NCBI RefSeq assembly: GCF_000264905.1
Contig: NW_006763136.1
Span: 2,075,550 to 2,139,549 of the forward strand
Length of the DNA stretch: 64,000 bases
Direction: 5' to 3'
From: Stereum hirsutum FP-91666 SS1
Taxonomy: Eukaryota; Basidiomycota; Agaricomycetes; Russulales; Stereaceae
Shown here piece after piece: positions 36,156 through 48,050 of this stretch (the first letter of the stretch is position 1; every line of letters begins with the position of its first letter). The translations under genes and the position numbers were made by a program. The notes under the pieces are model-generated. The model ran no database searches. It saw nothing but the letters and a program-made list of their open reading frames with translations, and was not told where the DNA came from.

Positions 36156-39100
36156 ATGCAAGTGTTCATGAGAAATGTGCCATGGTCTGCGCAGGACTCG
36201 GACTGCACGATCGCCCTGGCACGCCTCCTTCACAGACCACCATTTCCCCCCGAACCTCCCTTGAACTTCCACGTCAGACTCTTCCGAAAGGGCGGGCGCA
36301 ACGGTCGCTGTGGTTTGCTCACGCTACCCACCCAAGCAGTGGGGAACACCTTCCTCAGCATCTATAGCAGGGTCACCATTCATTCCAGTCAAGTGATGTT
36401 CACTCCGGATAGGAACGCACCGGACGAGGCTTTGATCGCTAGGGTAGCTGCCACAGAATGGATCGATCCGGAAATCCTGAAAGAAGAGCAACGACGCCTG
36501 GAGATGATCTCCACCCCCGTCCCACTCGCCAGCTTATCCTTTGGTCGATTATGTCGAGATGGCTCCTTCTCTGTCGAGCTCGAACGCTCTGGCAGCCTTC
36601 ATGTTCAGTGCGACGCTGATAATCGACAGCTGCGAATCGAATCTCCCGTCTCATCCGTAGGACCAGACGCCAATTTTTTTCTTTCGATGATGTCACCCAC
36701 TACCACGCTCAGCATCTGGCTCCACTCCTCGCAAGTTGTAGCGCTTTCATATCCTACATTTTCCGGAAGTGATAACAATCACCACATTTTACTTGAAGCC
36801 GCGCACCCTCCTGCACTAGAAGTCGAGAGGACCTCAATCCTAGATGACCTTCTCGGCTTTGAGTTCAAACCGCCTCCACCTCAACGGGTATCATCACTCG
36901 ATAATCGCCCCATCGTCCACGCTTCCCGTTTCATGCTCCTCTCTTTTCGTAATCACGGTGATATGTCCATCTTCCAAGCACGAGCAAGGCAGATCAATAT
37001 ACATCGCCAATATCCGCAAGACATCCCAGTTGTCAGAAGAGATTTATATTCCCTGTCATCTTTGGAGCGGGTCGATCATTTTCTCTCCCGATTGCGCTTT
37101 TCACTTGCGTTCGAGGCGGACAAAGCTCTTGCAGGTGCCGTTTTGGATCCCGAAGAGCTACTCGGGTTGAGTCATGCCATAGAGGAGTTGCAGGGCGACC
37201 ATCCGGCGGACGCTGACGCCATCTTTCGCCGATTCACCTCCAGCGTCCATATCCCTTCTTTAGCGACATGGGAACCCAACAACATCCCAATCGAGAACCG
37301 CAACAAGAAACGACGACGACGGAGACGTGGAAAGAAGCAGCCACAGGACGCTTCTGCCCCCAGTAATACTCTGGCAGACCTCCTGAGGGACGTCACCGCG
37401 GAGTTTCTTGCTGATCTCCAGGTTCCACGAAAACGCTTTGCCATACCACCATCTGAAACCGTATTCGACGCTTACACCTTGATTTTGACTCCGACGTCTA
37501 AGATCTTGGAAGGCCCATTACCCGACCAATCCAATAGCGTCCTGCGTCGATTCGGACATCACGACTGTTTTATTCGCGTCTCCTTCCAGGACGAAAATCA
37601 TACCCCCCTTCGACGTGACCCATCAGGGACGAGTATCCAGGAACTTCTCCGAACGAGATATAAATCTGCCATGGTCAAAGGTATTCCACTGGCCGGTAGA
37701 CATTTCGAGTTCCTTGGGTACTCGATGAGTGGGTTAAGAGAGCACAGCATCATCTTCATGCAAGCTTTCGAGAGTGATGACGGGTCGTTGATGACTGCGG
37801 ACCGTATTCGGAGTCTTTTGGTCAGCTAATTCGCTAATGCTCAATTTAATTACTCGCATCTAACAGTGAGACTCGATTTTCCAGGGTAATTTCTCTCATA
37901 TATCGAATAAACCCGCCCTTCTAGCCGCACGATGGGCTCAGGCTTTCTCCGCCTCAGACCCCTCAGTCACGCTCCAATCTGCCGAAATACAGAGGATCGG
38001 AGACAAGCGCTCGCCGTCGGGATCGCTCTTCACGGATGGTTGTGGCACCATTTCTGAATCACTCGCCCGCGATGTTTGGAAGTTCCTGCAGCGCCACAGA
38101 CGGCGAGCCGCTAGTATGCGCTTGGTCCCGTCCTGTTTCCAAATTAGAATTGGTGGGGCCAAAGGCATTCTATTTCAGGATCCTAACTTGATCGGAAAGA
38201 TGGTTTGCCTGCGACCCTCTCAAACGAAATTCGAGAACGACTCGGAGGCTCTTACCCTGGACATTGCGTCCACATCATCACGACCGATCCGTATGTTCCT
38301 CAATCGGTCTCTCATACTACTCCTCGAATTCCTGGGCGTAAAGCCCGATGTGTTCATGGCATTGCAGAAGGACGCAACCGATGCTGTAGAACGCGCTCGT
38401 CATTCCTTCCTCGAGGCTGCGAAGTTGTTTTCTCACCACGGATTTGGATCATCATTCCGGATCGCATCCTTGTTCAACAATCTCGTCACTCAGCTGAAAC
38501 TAGACGAGGGCGACCTCCAAGGGCTCGAGTGTCAGATTCTCACCAAGAGCATCGAATATGCTGCTACGCACGTCCTGCGCGAGATCAAGTTCAGGGCGCG
38601 AATTCCCGTGCATGGTTCTTGGACACTTTTAGGAGTGTCTGACGAATGGGGTTGTCTCCGCGAAGGTATTGAATATCCTTTCATTACACATATTACTTGA
38701 ATAGCTGATTCATCTGCTTGTTTACAGGAGAAATCTTCGCAACAGTACGAGACGAGCACAGCGGTACTTCTGTGGAAATACAGGGTCCAATGCTCATCAC
38801 TCGCAGTCCACAAATTCATCCCGGTGATGTTCAAATGGTCACCGCCGTGAGACGACCTGAGCTTGCACATCTTACCAATGTGGTGGTGTTCTCGTGCGAG
38901 TAAGCCAACGTCCTAACACGTCGTCTTTTAATCATCTGACAAGTCACCGTTCTCAGGGGAGAGCGTAGCTTACCGTCTATGCTCGGTGGTGGAGATCTCG
39001 ACGGTGACATATACAATCTGATTCTGGACGTAAGTCTAATCCCACTTATCGTATCATATCCAAACCCTCCCTGACTTCGTTATAGCCGGACCTTTTCCCC

Positions 39101-40228
39101 ACTCACACTTGCGAAGCAGGAGGCTACGTAGGGCTTCCCCACAAGGTCTTAGACCGCGATTGCACCATAGATGATGTTGCGGACTTTGTCATCAACTACG
39201 TGCGTATGGTTTCAAGGATCTCTCCCCAAGTGCCTCGAACGCTCAATGTCTGTCCGTGCTGGTAGATTGAGGCGGACCTCGTCGGCTACATAGCGATTCT
39301 TCACCTACGCATAGCCGACCTGAGTCCGGAAGGTCCAAATAGCAAGGACTGCCTCCTGCTCGCCGAGAAGGCATCCCATGCAGTTGACTTTCCGAAAACT
39401 GGAACGCCTACTAACTTCGATGACTTGCCTCGTGCTCCCAGGGGTCCGAAACCCGACTTCCTTGGTTCAGAGACCGTCGACCCCTCCAGTTCATCATTTT
39501 ATCCTAGCAATAAGGTCCTTGGACGGCTCTTCCGTAATGTGCCGCTGGAGATTGTCGACGCTGATCACGAGGGCTCTGTCTTCGGATCCACGATAATAGA
39601 TGCTTTAGATCGGGCCGCTCGTCTAGGACATGTCAGACTTGGGTTGCCTGTCATCCATGGCCATTCCGACGATCTAGTGGAAGAGATGGAGTTGATGATG
39701 GACGCTTACTCGGAGCAACTAATGGAAATAGCCAAAGCCCATACGCAGTCCAGAGCACCGAATGCCTTCTTGACGGAACCCGAGCTAGTCAGTGGGACAA
39801 TCCAGGGGAAGTGGAGCAATCCTCGCAAGCGTAGAGAAGCTGTTAATTCCATGGAACTCCAGGCAGGTCATTCATGAATCCACATACAACGTCAACTAAA
39901 GGATTCGTTGGACTCTTTGTAGACCCACGAATTGACTAAGTCTATTCGTCAAGAATTGCGCAGAGCACTCATCGTTGATGAGCCCGACGATGAAATGGAG
40001 GGTACCGAGGCCGTCGGAGAGCAGGACGACCAGGACGATGACGAGGAAGATGAGGACATCCTCTCGGATCGAGACTTGGAGTCGTATCGTCGGGCCGCCG
40101 CAGCTTGGCAGGCCGCCAATGACGCTCTGGAGGAGGATGCAGAGGCATTTGGACCTTCAAGCTTCGGTCTCATTGCGTTGGGTGTTATGCTCGAAATAAT
40201 GAAGAAAGCCCGGTACCTTTTGCAGTAA
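36156..40228 (+). CDS. RNA-dependent RNA polymerase, RNA-silencing type (paralogue 1)
   Basis: Eukaryotic RdRPs turn single-stranded RNA into double-stranded RNA for Dicer in RNA silencing. Seven exons (36156-37820, 37885-38665, 38728-38899, 38957-39029, 39086-39199, 39266-39862, 39923-40228) sum to 1235 residues. The N-terminus MQVFMRNVPW looks RRM-like. The catalytic part runs GNFSHISNKPALLAARWAQAFS, TDGCGTIS, CFQIRIGGAKGIL, LREIKFRARIPVHGSW, LITRSPQIHPGDVQ, and the active-site loop GGGDLDGDIY (metal-binding DLDGD codons at 38994-39008), then EKASHAVDFPKTG. The C-terminus has an acidic run (DDQDDDEEDEDI) and FGLIALGVMLEIMKKA. The last intron begins GC rather than GT. All key residues are intact. 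It is a tandem duplicate of the gene at 41326. Confidence 0.93.
38994..39008 (+). other. RdRP catalytic DLDGD motif (paralogue 1)
   Basis: The codons GAT CTC GAC GGT GAC encode the three Mg-binding aspartates typical of cellular RdRPs, in context SMLGGGDLDGDIYNLIL. Confidence 0.93.
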
Positions 40229-41325
40229 TTTGCCATACATGTCATCGATCCTCCCGAAATGTCAAGACCAGTCTCCGCTTCAATTCGGTCTTAACCAGGT
40301 TTTGTGTACTCGAGTATGTTTGTAACTGTAGTGTCAGCAATTGAACGATATACTTACTAGTTAGCTGTGGAAAACAAATTGGGTGCATTTCAGGATTTCT
40401 AGGATGTATGGTTAATTTCCGAACTCCTCTGTTTTTGATACGTAAGCTGTCGGGGTTCGGGAGTAGAATTGGCGCCTGAAGTTGGCGATGTGCAAAGAAA
40501 TGGTGGTTCGACAATGGAGTCACTATGTTGGCACCGTGGGAACGGGCCGTAGCCTCTGGGGGCCCTATTCACACAGCGGCCATAATCAATCCACACTACA
40601 ACTTCACGCCTTTTTCCTACCAAGTCTACGATCGGCCTTGTGGCGCGGAAGATGTGGTGTCTACCACCTCCCCCTGAGTGTCTTCTACTCAATGCTCGTC
40701 ATCAATCACTCCGTATCGACTAGAAACGATATATCTCAAATACTACTTCTGATAAATTCGAGAGCTGAGTTCTCGATGCGCTTGTCAGCGAAGTTCGCCC
40801 TGGCCTTGATCGTAGGACATCTCGACCTCCTGGATTAGGTTCAGTCGGAGTCAAGATGCATGTTCAAGTATCTGTGGGAGGGACTACCGGACTTGCATAT
40901 CAGCAGGCAGCCGGAAGGACGAACTAGTGTTTGGATTCAGATATTGTGGCGTGAAGAAGGGCAACCTTCGTAGATAAACGGCTCGTGCTCCTATCGTACT
41001 TATCACACGCACCATTCACAGCCAACAGAACCGCCACCTAAATGCCAAATGTCTTCAACCGTTTGTTTCTCACGTTTCCACTCAGCCAATCGCTCAGTAC
41101 AATCGCGTCAGCGAGACATCACGCTTCTCTTCAGGCGCTACGCCACAGTAATTCGGACAACGACATATACTCTTCTTCAGGCTCCATTGCCTCCCCCTGC
41201 GGATCGATCCTCTATTCACCAAGTGAGTACTAACGTATTGGTTAATCTTGACAATGTATGGCTGGTCTTTGATTTCGTTCGGAGGATGCTATTGACATTC
41301 TTAACTGACTCATTTCAACAGCAAC
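40229..41325. other. Spacer between the tandem RdRP genes
   Basis: No gene is supported. It holds the 3' end of paralogue 1 and the promoter of paralogue 2. A polypyrimidine-rich TTTCAACAG four bases before the ATG at 41326 looks like an acceptor, so a 5'-UTR intron is likely. Confidence 0.55.
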
Positions 41326-44300
41326 ATGCAGGTCTTCATGAGGAACATCTCGTACGCTGCCGATGAACACGATTGTAAAGTCGCCCTTGCCCCACTACTA
41401 CATAGACCTCCCTTTCCCTCCGACCGTCCCATCAACTTCGACATCCGACTCTTCTCCAAGCGCGGAAATCAGGGGCATACGGGTTGCGGTCTTTTGACTC
41501 TCCCCACAGTGGACGTAGCGAATACCTTTCTTCGCACCTACGGAAGAGGTGTCTCTATTCGTTCCCGCGTTGTCGCATTCTGTCCAAGCACAAAACAACC
41601 GGACCAAGGGCTGATCAAACGAGTAGCGGATACTGATTGGGTCGACCCGCAAATTCTCCAGGAGAGGCGGAGGCACATGGAGAGTATATCAGGGTCGATA
41701 TCGCTCTCAAGTTTCTCATTCGGGCGTCTTTGTCACGATGGAACATTTTCCGTCGAACTCGAAGGTTTAGACCATACGAGCCGCATCTCCTGTGATGCCG
41801 TCAATCGACAAATACGAATCACTTCCCATATGCCCCAGTCGGATGTGACGGACAGTCTTAGTATTTGGTTTCGAGCATCGCAGGTCGTAGCACTTGCGTG
41901 CCCGCCATCTTCGACAAACGACGGTGTCCATCACATTTTCCTCGAAGCTACGCAGCCCCCTGTCTTGGAAGTCCAAAAGACATCACCTCCTCCACAGCGC
42001 GTTTCATCGTTCAACGATTCGCCGATCATTCCCGCCACACGTTTCATGCTTCTTTCCTTTGACAACCCAGGCGATATGAACACTTTCCTAGCCCGAGCGA
42101 GGAATCTTCACATTCGCCGTCCGCTGGCTTTGGATATACCAATTGCCCAGAAGAAGCTCTACTCACCGTCGTCTCTCGAGCAGATGGACCATTTATTGTC
42201 GACATTGCCGTATCGACTAGCCTTCGAGGCCGACAAAGCCATCGCAAGCTCGATTCTGGATCCAGAAGAGCTGCTCGGGCTGGGTCCTGCGATCACACAG
42301 CTGCAGGATGACCACAAAGAAGAAGCAGGGCCCATACTTCGCCGGTTCGTTTCGAGCATCCACATACCGTCGCTCACGACGTGGTCACCGACTGTCATCA
42401 AAGTCGACAATCGGTCCAGGAAACGACGCAAACGGGGAGGGAGACGCAACAAGAAGAAAAGGCCGCAGGACCCTCCACCCCCCAGCAAAACCCTAGACGA
42501 TCTCCTGAGGAGCATCACTACAGAGTACCTCGATGAAGTCCAGCTTCCACGAAGACGTTTCGCCATATCGCCTTCCGACGCTATATTCGACTCTTACACA
42601 TTGGTTCTCACACCCTTGTCCAGGATACTCGAAGGTCCATTGCTCGATCAATCCAATAGCGTTTTGCGACGATTTGGACACCACGACTGCTTCCTTCGTC
42701 TGTCATTCCAGGACGAGAATCATACTCCCCTCCGCCGGGATCCAACCTCAGGAACGAGCATTGCGGAGCTTCTGAGAACGAGATTTAGGTCCGTTATGGT
42801 CGATGGCATCCGTATCGCCGGAAGATATTTCCAGTTCCTGGGCTACTCAATGAGCGGTTTGAAAGATCATAGTATCATGTTTATGTCAAGTTTCCATGAT
42901 GAAAGAGGGGAGCTGATGACAGCGGAAGGTATTCGCCGCACTTTGGTCAGCATCTTCGTTAACCTCGATGGCATTATCTCACGGAGGAATTCTATCTGAT
43001 AGGGTTCCTTCAACCACATATCAAACAAACCTGCCCTCTTGGCCGCTCGCTGGTCGCAAGCCTTTTCTGCATCGGATCCCTCTGTCACTCTTGACCCGAA
43101 TGAGATACGGAGGATTGATGATAGGCGTTCACCTTCAGGATCACTTTTCACGGATGGTTGTGGCACAATCTCGCCGTTACTCGCGCGGGACGTTTGGAAG
43201 TTTTTGCAACACCGCAGGCGACGAGCCGCCAAGATGCGCTCGGTTCCTTCTTGCTTTCAGATTCGCATCGGTGGGGCCAAAGGTGTTTTATTCCAAGACC
43301 CCACACTAGCCGGACTCGGACGGGTAGTTTGTCTCCGGCCCTCGCAGACCAAGTTCGAGAATCCTGAGGCACTCACACTTGATATCGCGTCGACCTCAGC
43401 ACGGCCGATCCGCATGTTCCTCAATCGCCCGCTGATACTCCTCCTCGAATTCCTCGGTGTTCAAGATGATGTGTTCTTATCCTTACAGAAGGACGCCACT
43501 GCGGCCGTGGAACGTGCTCGTGATTCATTCACTGACGCAGCGAAGTTATTTTCTCACCACGGCTTTGGGTCGTCTTTTAGACTCGCGTCTTTGTTCAACA
43601 ACCTTATCTCCGAGCTGAAACTTGACGATAGCGATCTCCAAGAACTAGGCTGCCAATTGATCACCAGAACTGTTGAGTATGCCGCTACACATGTTCTTCG
43701 CGAGATCAAGTTTCGAGCCAGGATTCCCGTACATGGCTCTTGGACGCTGCTGGGCGTTTCGGACGAATGGAGCTGTTTACGCGAAGGTGGAGAAGGCTTC
43801 TCTCTTGAATCATCAATTTGTCAACTCATATGTTTTCTCGTCTATAGGAGAAATATACGCGACCGTCCGAGACGAACGCACTGGCACTTATGTTCCTATC
43901 GAAGGCCGTGTTCTCATCACTCGCAGCCCCCAAATTCATCCCGGAGATGTTCAGTTCGTTAACGCCGTGCGCCACCCCAAACTCGAGCACCTTAACAATG
44001 TGGTGGTATTCTCGTGCGAGTGAGGTTTTCTCAATTGTATGATTTTTTCTCATCTAACATGGTTCTCGCTTACTTCTCAGGGGAGATCGCAGTTTACCGT
44101 CCATGCTCGGAGGCGGGGATCTGGACGGCGATATATACAACTTGATCCTTAATGTCAGTGTACAGGCAGTCAGTGTTGTGAACATTTTCCTTACTTCTCT
44201 TCTCTGCGATTAGCCAAATCTCTTCCCTACACGCACTTCTGTCGCTGGAGCATACGAGCCGCTTCCGCACAAGGTCACCCCTCATCCTTGCACCATAGAG

Positions 44301-45355
44301 GATATTGCGGATTTCGTCATTGATTATGTATGTACTATTTCAGTCAGTCTTCCCTCAAAGACTTAGACTGACATCGTTATTACCTGGAAGATCGAAGCAG
44401 ACCTTGTCGGTTACATATCAATCCTTCACCTCCGCATAGCAGATCTTGACCCAAAGGGCCCAAGCTGTGACGAATGTCTGTTGCTTGCTGAGAAGGCATC
44501 CCATGCAGTGGATTTCCAGAAGACCGGCACTCCCGTCAACTTCGACAACCTTCCTCGCGCGGGGCGATTAAGGCCTGACTTCCTTGCAGGGGAAGTGGTC
44601 GAACCTTCGGCCGAGTCCTCCTTTTATCCCAGTGACAAAGTGCTGGGTGTTCTTTACCGAAACGTTCCCCTGAAGAACGAGGATGCCATACACGAGGAGT
44701 CTGTCTTTGGGATAAAGATCTACGAGTCGGTGACTCGGATCGCACGTCGGGCTGAGGTCAGGTTTGGTCTCCCTTCCATCGATGACTATCCGGACGAGCT
44801 GCTCGACGAGATGCATGCGACGATGATGGCATACTCGGAGCAGCTGACGGAAATTGCGAAGGCACACACTCAGTCCAGAGTACCGGGAGATTATCTCACA
44901 GAACCAGAGCTCGTTAGTGGGACGATACAAGGAAAGTGGCACGATCATCGCAAACGGAGGGAAACTGTCGCTAGCATGGAGCTGCAGGTGAGTCTTTAGA
45001 CTCGGAGACATAGTGTATCGGCATCTGACCCTCTTCGCCAAAGACGAGGGAACTCTCAAAATCAATACGCCAAGAATTTCGACGACCTCTCCTTATCGAC
45101 GAGCCTGCACCAGAAAATATTCAAGGCTCTGTAGCAGACACAGAGCAGGATGACGAGGATGATGAAGACGAAGACGATGAGGATGAGCTTTCAGAGATGG
45201 ATCTGGATACGTACATCCGGGCCTCTGCAGCTTGGCAGGTCGCCAATGATGCTCTCGCGGATGACGTTGAGGCGTTTGGGCCTTCGAGCTTCGGTCTCAT
45301 TGCATTGGGGGTTATGCTCCAAATCATGAAGAAAGCCCGCAAGCTGTCGCAGTGA
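41326..45355 (+). CDS. RNA-dependent RNA polymerase, RNA-silencing type (paralogue 2)
   Basis: Seven exons (41326-42945, 43003-43786, 43848-44019, 44081-44153, 44214-44327, 44391-44987, 45044-45355) sum to 1223 residues. Exons 3-6 are exactly as long as in paralogue 1 (172, 73, 114 and 597 bp), with introns at identical positions. The product runs MQVFMRNISYAADEHDC, GSFNHISNKPALLAARWSQAFS, TDGCGTIS, REIKFRARIPVHGSW and GGGDLDGDIY (44118-44132), and ends FGLIALGVMLQIMKKARKLSQ. Relative to paralogue 1, about 11 residues are missing before PPPQRVSS in exon 1. Its last intron starts with a normal GTGAGT. Catalytic aspartates are intact, so both copies look functional. Confidence 0.93.
44118..44132 (+). 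other. RdRP catalytic DLDGD motif (paralogue 2)
   Basis: The codons GAT CTG GAC GGC GAT encode DLDGD in context MLGGGDLDGDIYNLIL. Confidence 0.93.
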
Positions 45356-45526
45356 TTACCTTGATTTACTGTCCATCTTTACTTATCGTGACCGTGTATG
45401 TGTTTGTATCGTTCAACAAGTGCTGTGTACCCGAGTATGTAACGCCAGTGTTGGTGTGGTCGTGTAGTCAAATATACAAATCAGAGCATCTCAAAACGGT
45501 AGAAAATCCATCATGTTGTAGCAAAA

Positions 45527-47116
45527 TCATATCATTGTAACCAATCCCGGAGCAAATATTGGCGCCATAGCTTCCTCTCTACCCATGTTCATTCTCCTCA
45601 CTTCTTCCAGAAGAACACGCAGTTCCTGCACGTTCCCCGGTTGCATCGCTCTCTCGTCCTCGCCGCTCTCTTCGTCGCTCTCAGAGTCATAATCATCTCC
45701 TTCGTCTTCGTCCATCGGCAGCGTTCCCAGCAAGTCGCCCGTGCAGTCCTCCAACCGAACCCTCTCCTTTCTGCATTGTTCATCCCACCTCCGCCACCTG
45801 TCCAAGCCTCCGCCTTCTTCGTCTGGTCCATCATTTCTTTCCAACTCCCTGAGCAGTGTCCGGTTCAACACCCTGATCACTTTCAATTTTGGGAAATTCT
45901 TGCGAGTGAGCTGAGCGAACGTCAGATCGTTGGTCCGTTGTATGAGGTACGTCGTTACAGGAGCGAGAGAGGGCGCTTGAGCCCTCGGCAATGACGGACT
46001 GAACGCGTGTAAGAGCTGATGTAGCCCAATGTGCGTCAAATGAGGATGAGGCGAGCGGATGAGTTTGGGGTTGGCGTTTGGGTCGTTCGCTTCAGTGTGG
46101 AAAGGAAGACGCCAGTCTGGATTGAATGCAAAGTGGGTGAGGAGGGGACAAAGATCGAGGATGGCCGATATGTCGAGGGAAGGTATCGTGTTGAGGTCAA
46201 GGAAGGAGATTTGAGTGCCGTGAGCGGTGAGGAACGCCAGGATGTCTGGCAAGTCGTGACGGTTGGCGACAAAATCGAGGGAGAATGATCGTAGCGAGGG
46301 TAGAGTCCATTCGCAAGCTTGATCGAGGAACTCTTCGCACATCCCGCGAAGAGAAAGCTGATGCAGGGACGGAAGACCTATGGCTAGATTCGATGCTGCA
46401 CCTAGACAAAGAGTCTTGTCCTCCGAGTCCGAAGGGTCCGCGGTTGGTTCAAAGTTCAGATAGATGGACTCGAGCTGGGGAAGCGAGTCGAGTGCCCATA
46501 TAAGGCGAGGCAATATTGCTGAGGTGATCGACCACTGAACCGTACGGAGAGAATTGGAGAACGTGCACAATGCATCGGCGATGGGGATGAAGGACGATGT
46601 GATGGGCCAATCGACAGCGAATATTTCGAGATTGGGACATTGCTGGATGATCGAAACAAGCATGCTCTCGATGTCTGTAATGGCCAGGTGGCGGGTGGCG
46701 AAGTATCGCATGATATGCAAACGCCTGACGTACCACCCAAGAGATGAGTCTCGATCCAGAGCGGAGCATAATGCTGGAAGTCGTGATGGATCTGAGAGAA
46801 ACACGCAACGGAAAATGAGGTAAGAGCCAATCTGGTACCATCGCCTACAGGTGAGTAAGATCGACTGAGGAAGGCCCGTGAGTATTCAATCGAGACGATG
46901 TAAGAGGTGAAAATCCCTGACCTTCGTGGCCGCATAGTTCTTCATTGGTTTCTGGTAGGCAAAATCGACCGGATTGATCAGAACCCACCCATCCCCTATC
47001 TTGTCGGGCTCCCAGTGAGACTCTGTCATGCAGGTCGATAGTGAGACATCGAACAGGTTTGGATCATTGATTGCGAGTTCGAAGATCTGGGTCAGGATTT
47101 CCGCAGGAAGGTCCAT
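45527..47116 (-). CDS. F-box/LRR-like protein
   Basis: F-box proteins recruit targets to SCF ubiquitin ligases. Two exons (47116-46922, 46864-45527) join in frame to 510 residues. The N-terminus MDLPAEILTQIFELAIND is a typical F-box start, and the splice produces SILLTCRRWYQIGSYLIFRCVFLSDPSRLPAL, which completes the usual basidiomycete F-box context. Leucine-rich, irregular repeats follow (LPQLESIYL, LPSLHQLSLRGM, LPSLRSFSLDF, ISFLDLNTI). The tail is acidic (DEDEGDDYDSESDEESGEDE). It converges on RdRP paralogue 2 with a spacer of only about 170 bp. Its target is unknown. Confidence 0.85.
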
Positions 47117-48050
47117 AATATAGGTTCGTCCTTCAATATCGCTGAGAACTTCTCTGTGTTCAGTATTTTGTATTGTTCGAAGCTGGGGGTCAACCTACAA
47201 GCTTATTGAAAAGGTGGAAGTAGATCTCTACAGTCCGCTCTACCGCACCAGATGTCGATCTGACGTTCAAGATATTGACTATTTGGAGCAGTTTCACTAT
47301 CCAATTACAAACAAAAATTGTATAAGCAAAAGTGATGAGACAAAGTCGAGAAGTGGAAGATATCAAGAGGATACGAGGCATGCAAGTGTAGCATCATCTG
47401 CAGCGCAGAAGCAACGGCGATGCAGCGGGCGACGAATAGGCAACCCCGGGAGTAGCTGATCATTGCTCGTAAAAGTGAGGTTTGACAATTTCTCAGTTGT
47501 CAGGTAAGACCCCAGCCACGGAACGTAAACTAGGTGGCACCAGTGTTTACTAGACATGACAGGACATCAACAGAACGGTCTGAACAGTTCTAGTCGTGAG
47601 GCGACAGCAACATCCATGAAGAATAGTATGAGTAGGCCCGGAACGTTTACACTCACGTTTGTGTTACAAAACCTGTCTGCGAATGCCCAGTGCGACGGTA
47701 GATTGGTAACCAGAAGCAGATCTCGGTGAACAGCAGAAGTGAGAACACGTACCCTTCAGAGTATTGGATAAGTACAAGATTAAGAGTAAAGTGATTGTTA
47801 TCGACAATATCCACAGCTGAGCATGCAGGCGGCAACAACATGTCGAACAGAACGGAACGCGGTCGCGTTTTCTTGCGGAAGTTGGACCGTGACCGCGAGG
47901 TAGTCGCGTGATACGTCCAGATTGGGACATATCGTGGCGGCTTTCCGCGCAAATTTGAGCGGTGATCCAGAACCCACTCTTCTGTGAATCTTTTACAAGC
48001 ACTTCGCCTCTTCTAACTCACTCAAAATTCGTATACGATAGCTGAACAAA
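47117..48050. other. Divergent promoter region between the F-box gene and eIF3g
   Basis: Both flanking genes read outward from here. Only short, unsupported frames were found. Confidence 0.5.

Noticed and set aside
40229..41325. A separate gene between the two RdRPs
   Set aside because: Frames are short and unrelated to any family; the interval is better explained as UTRs and promoter.
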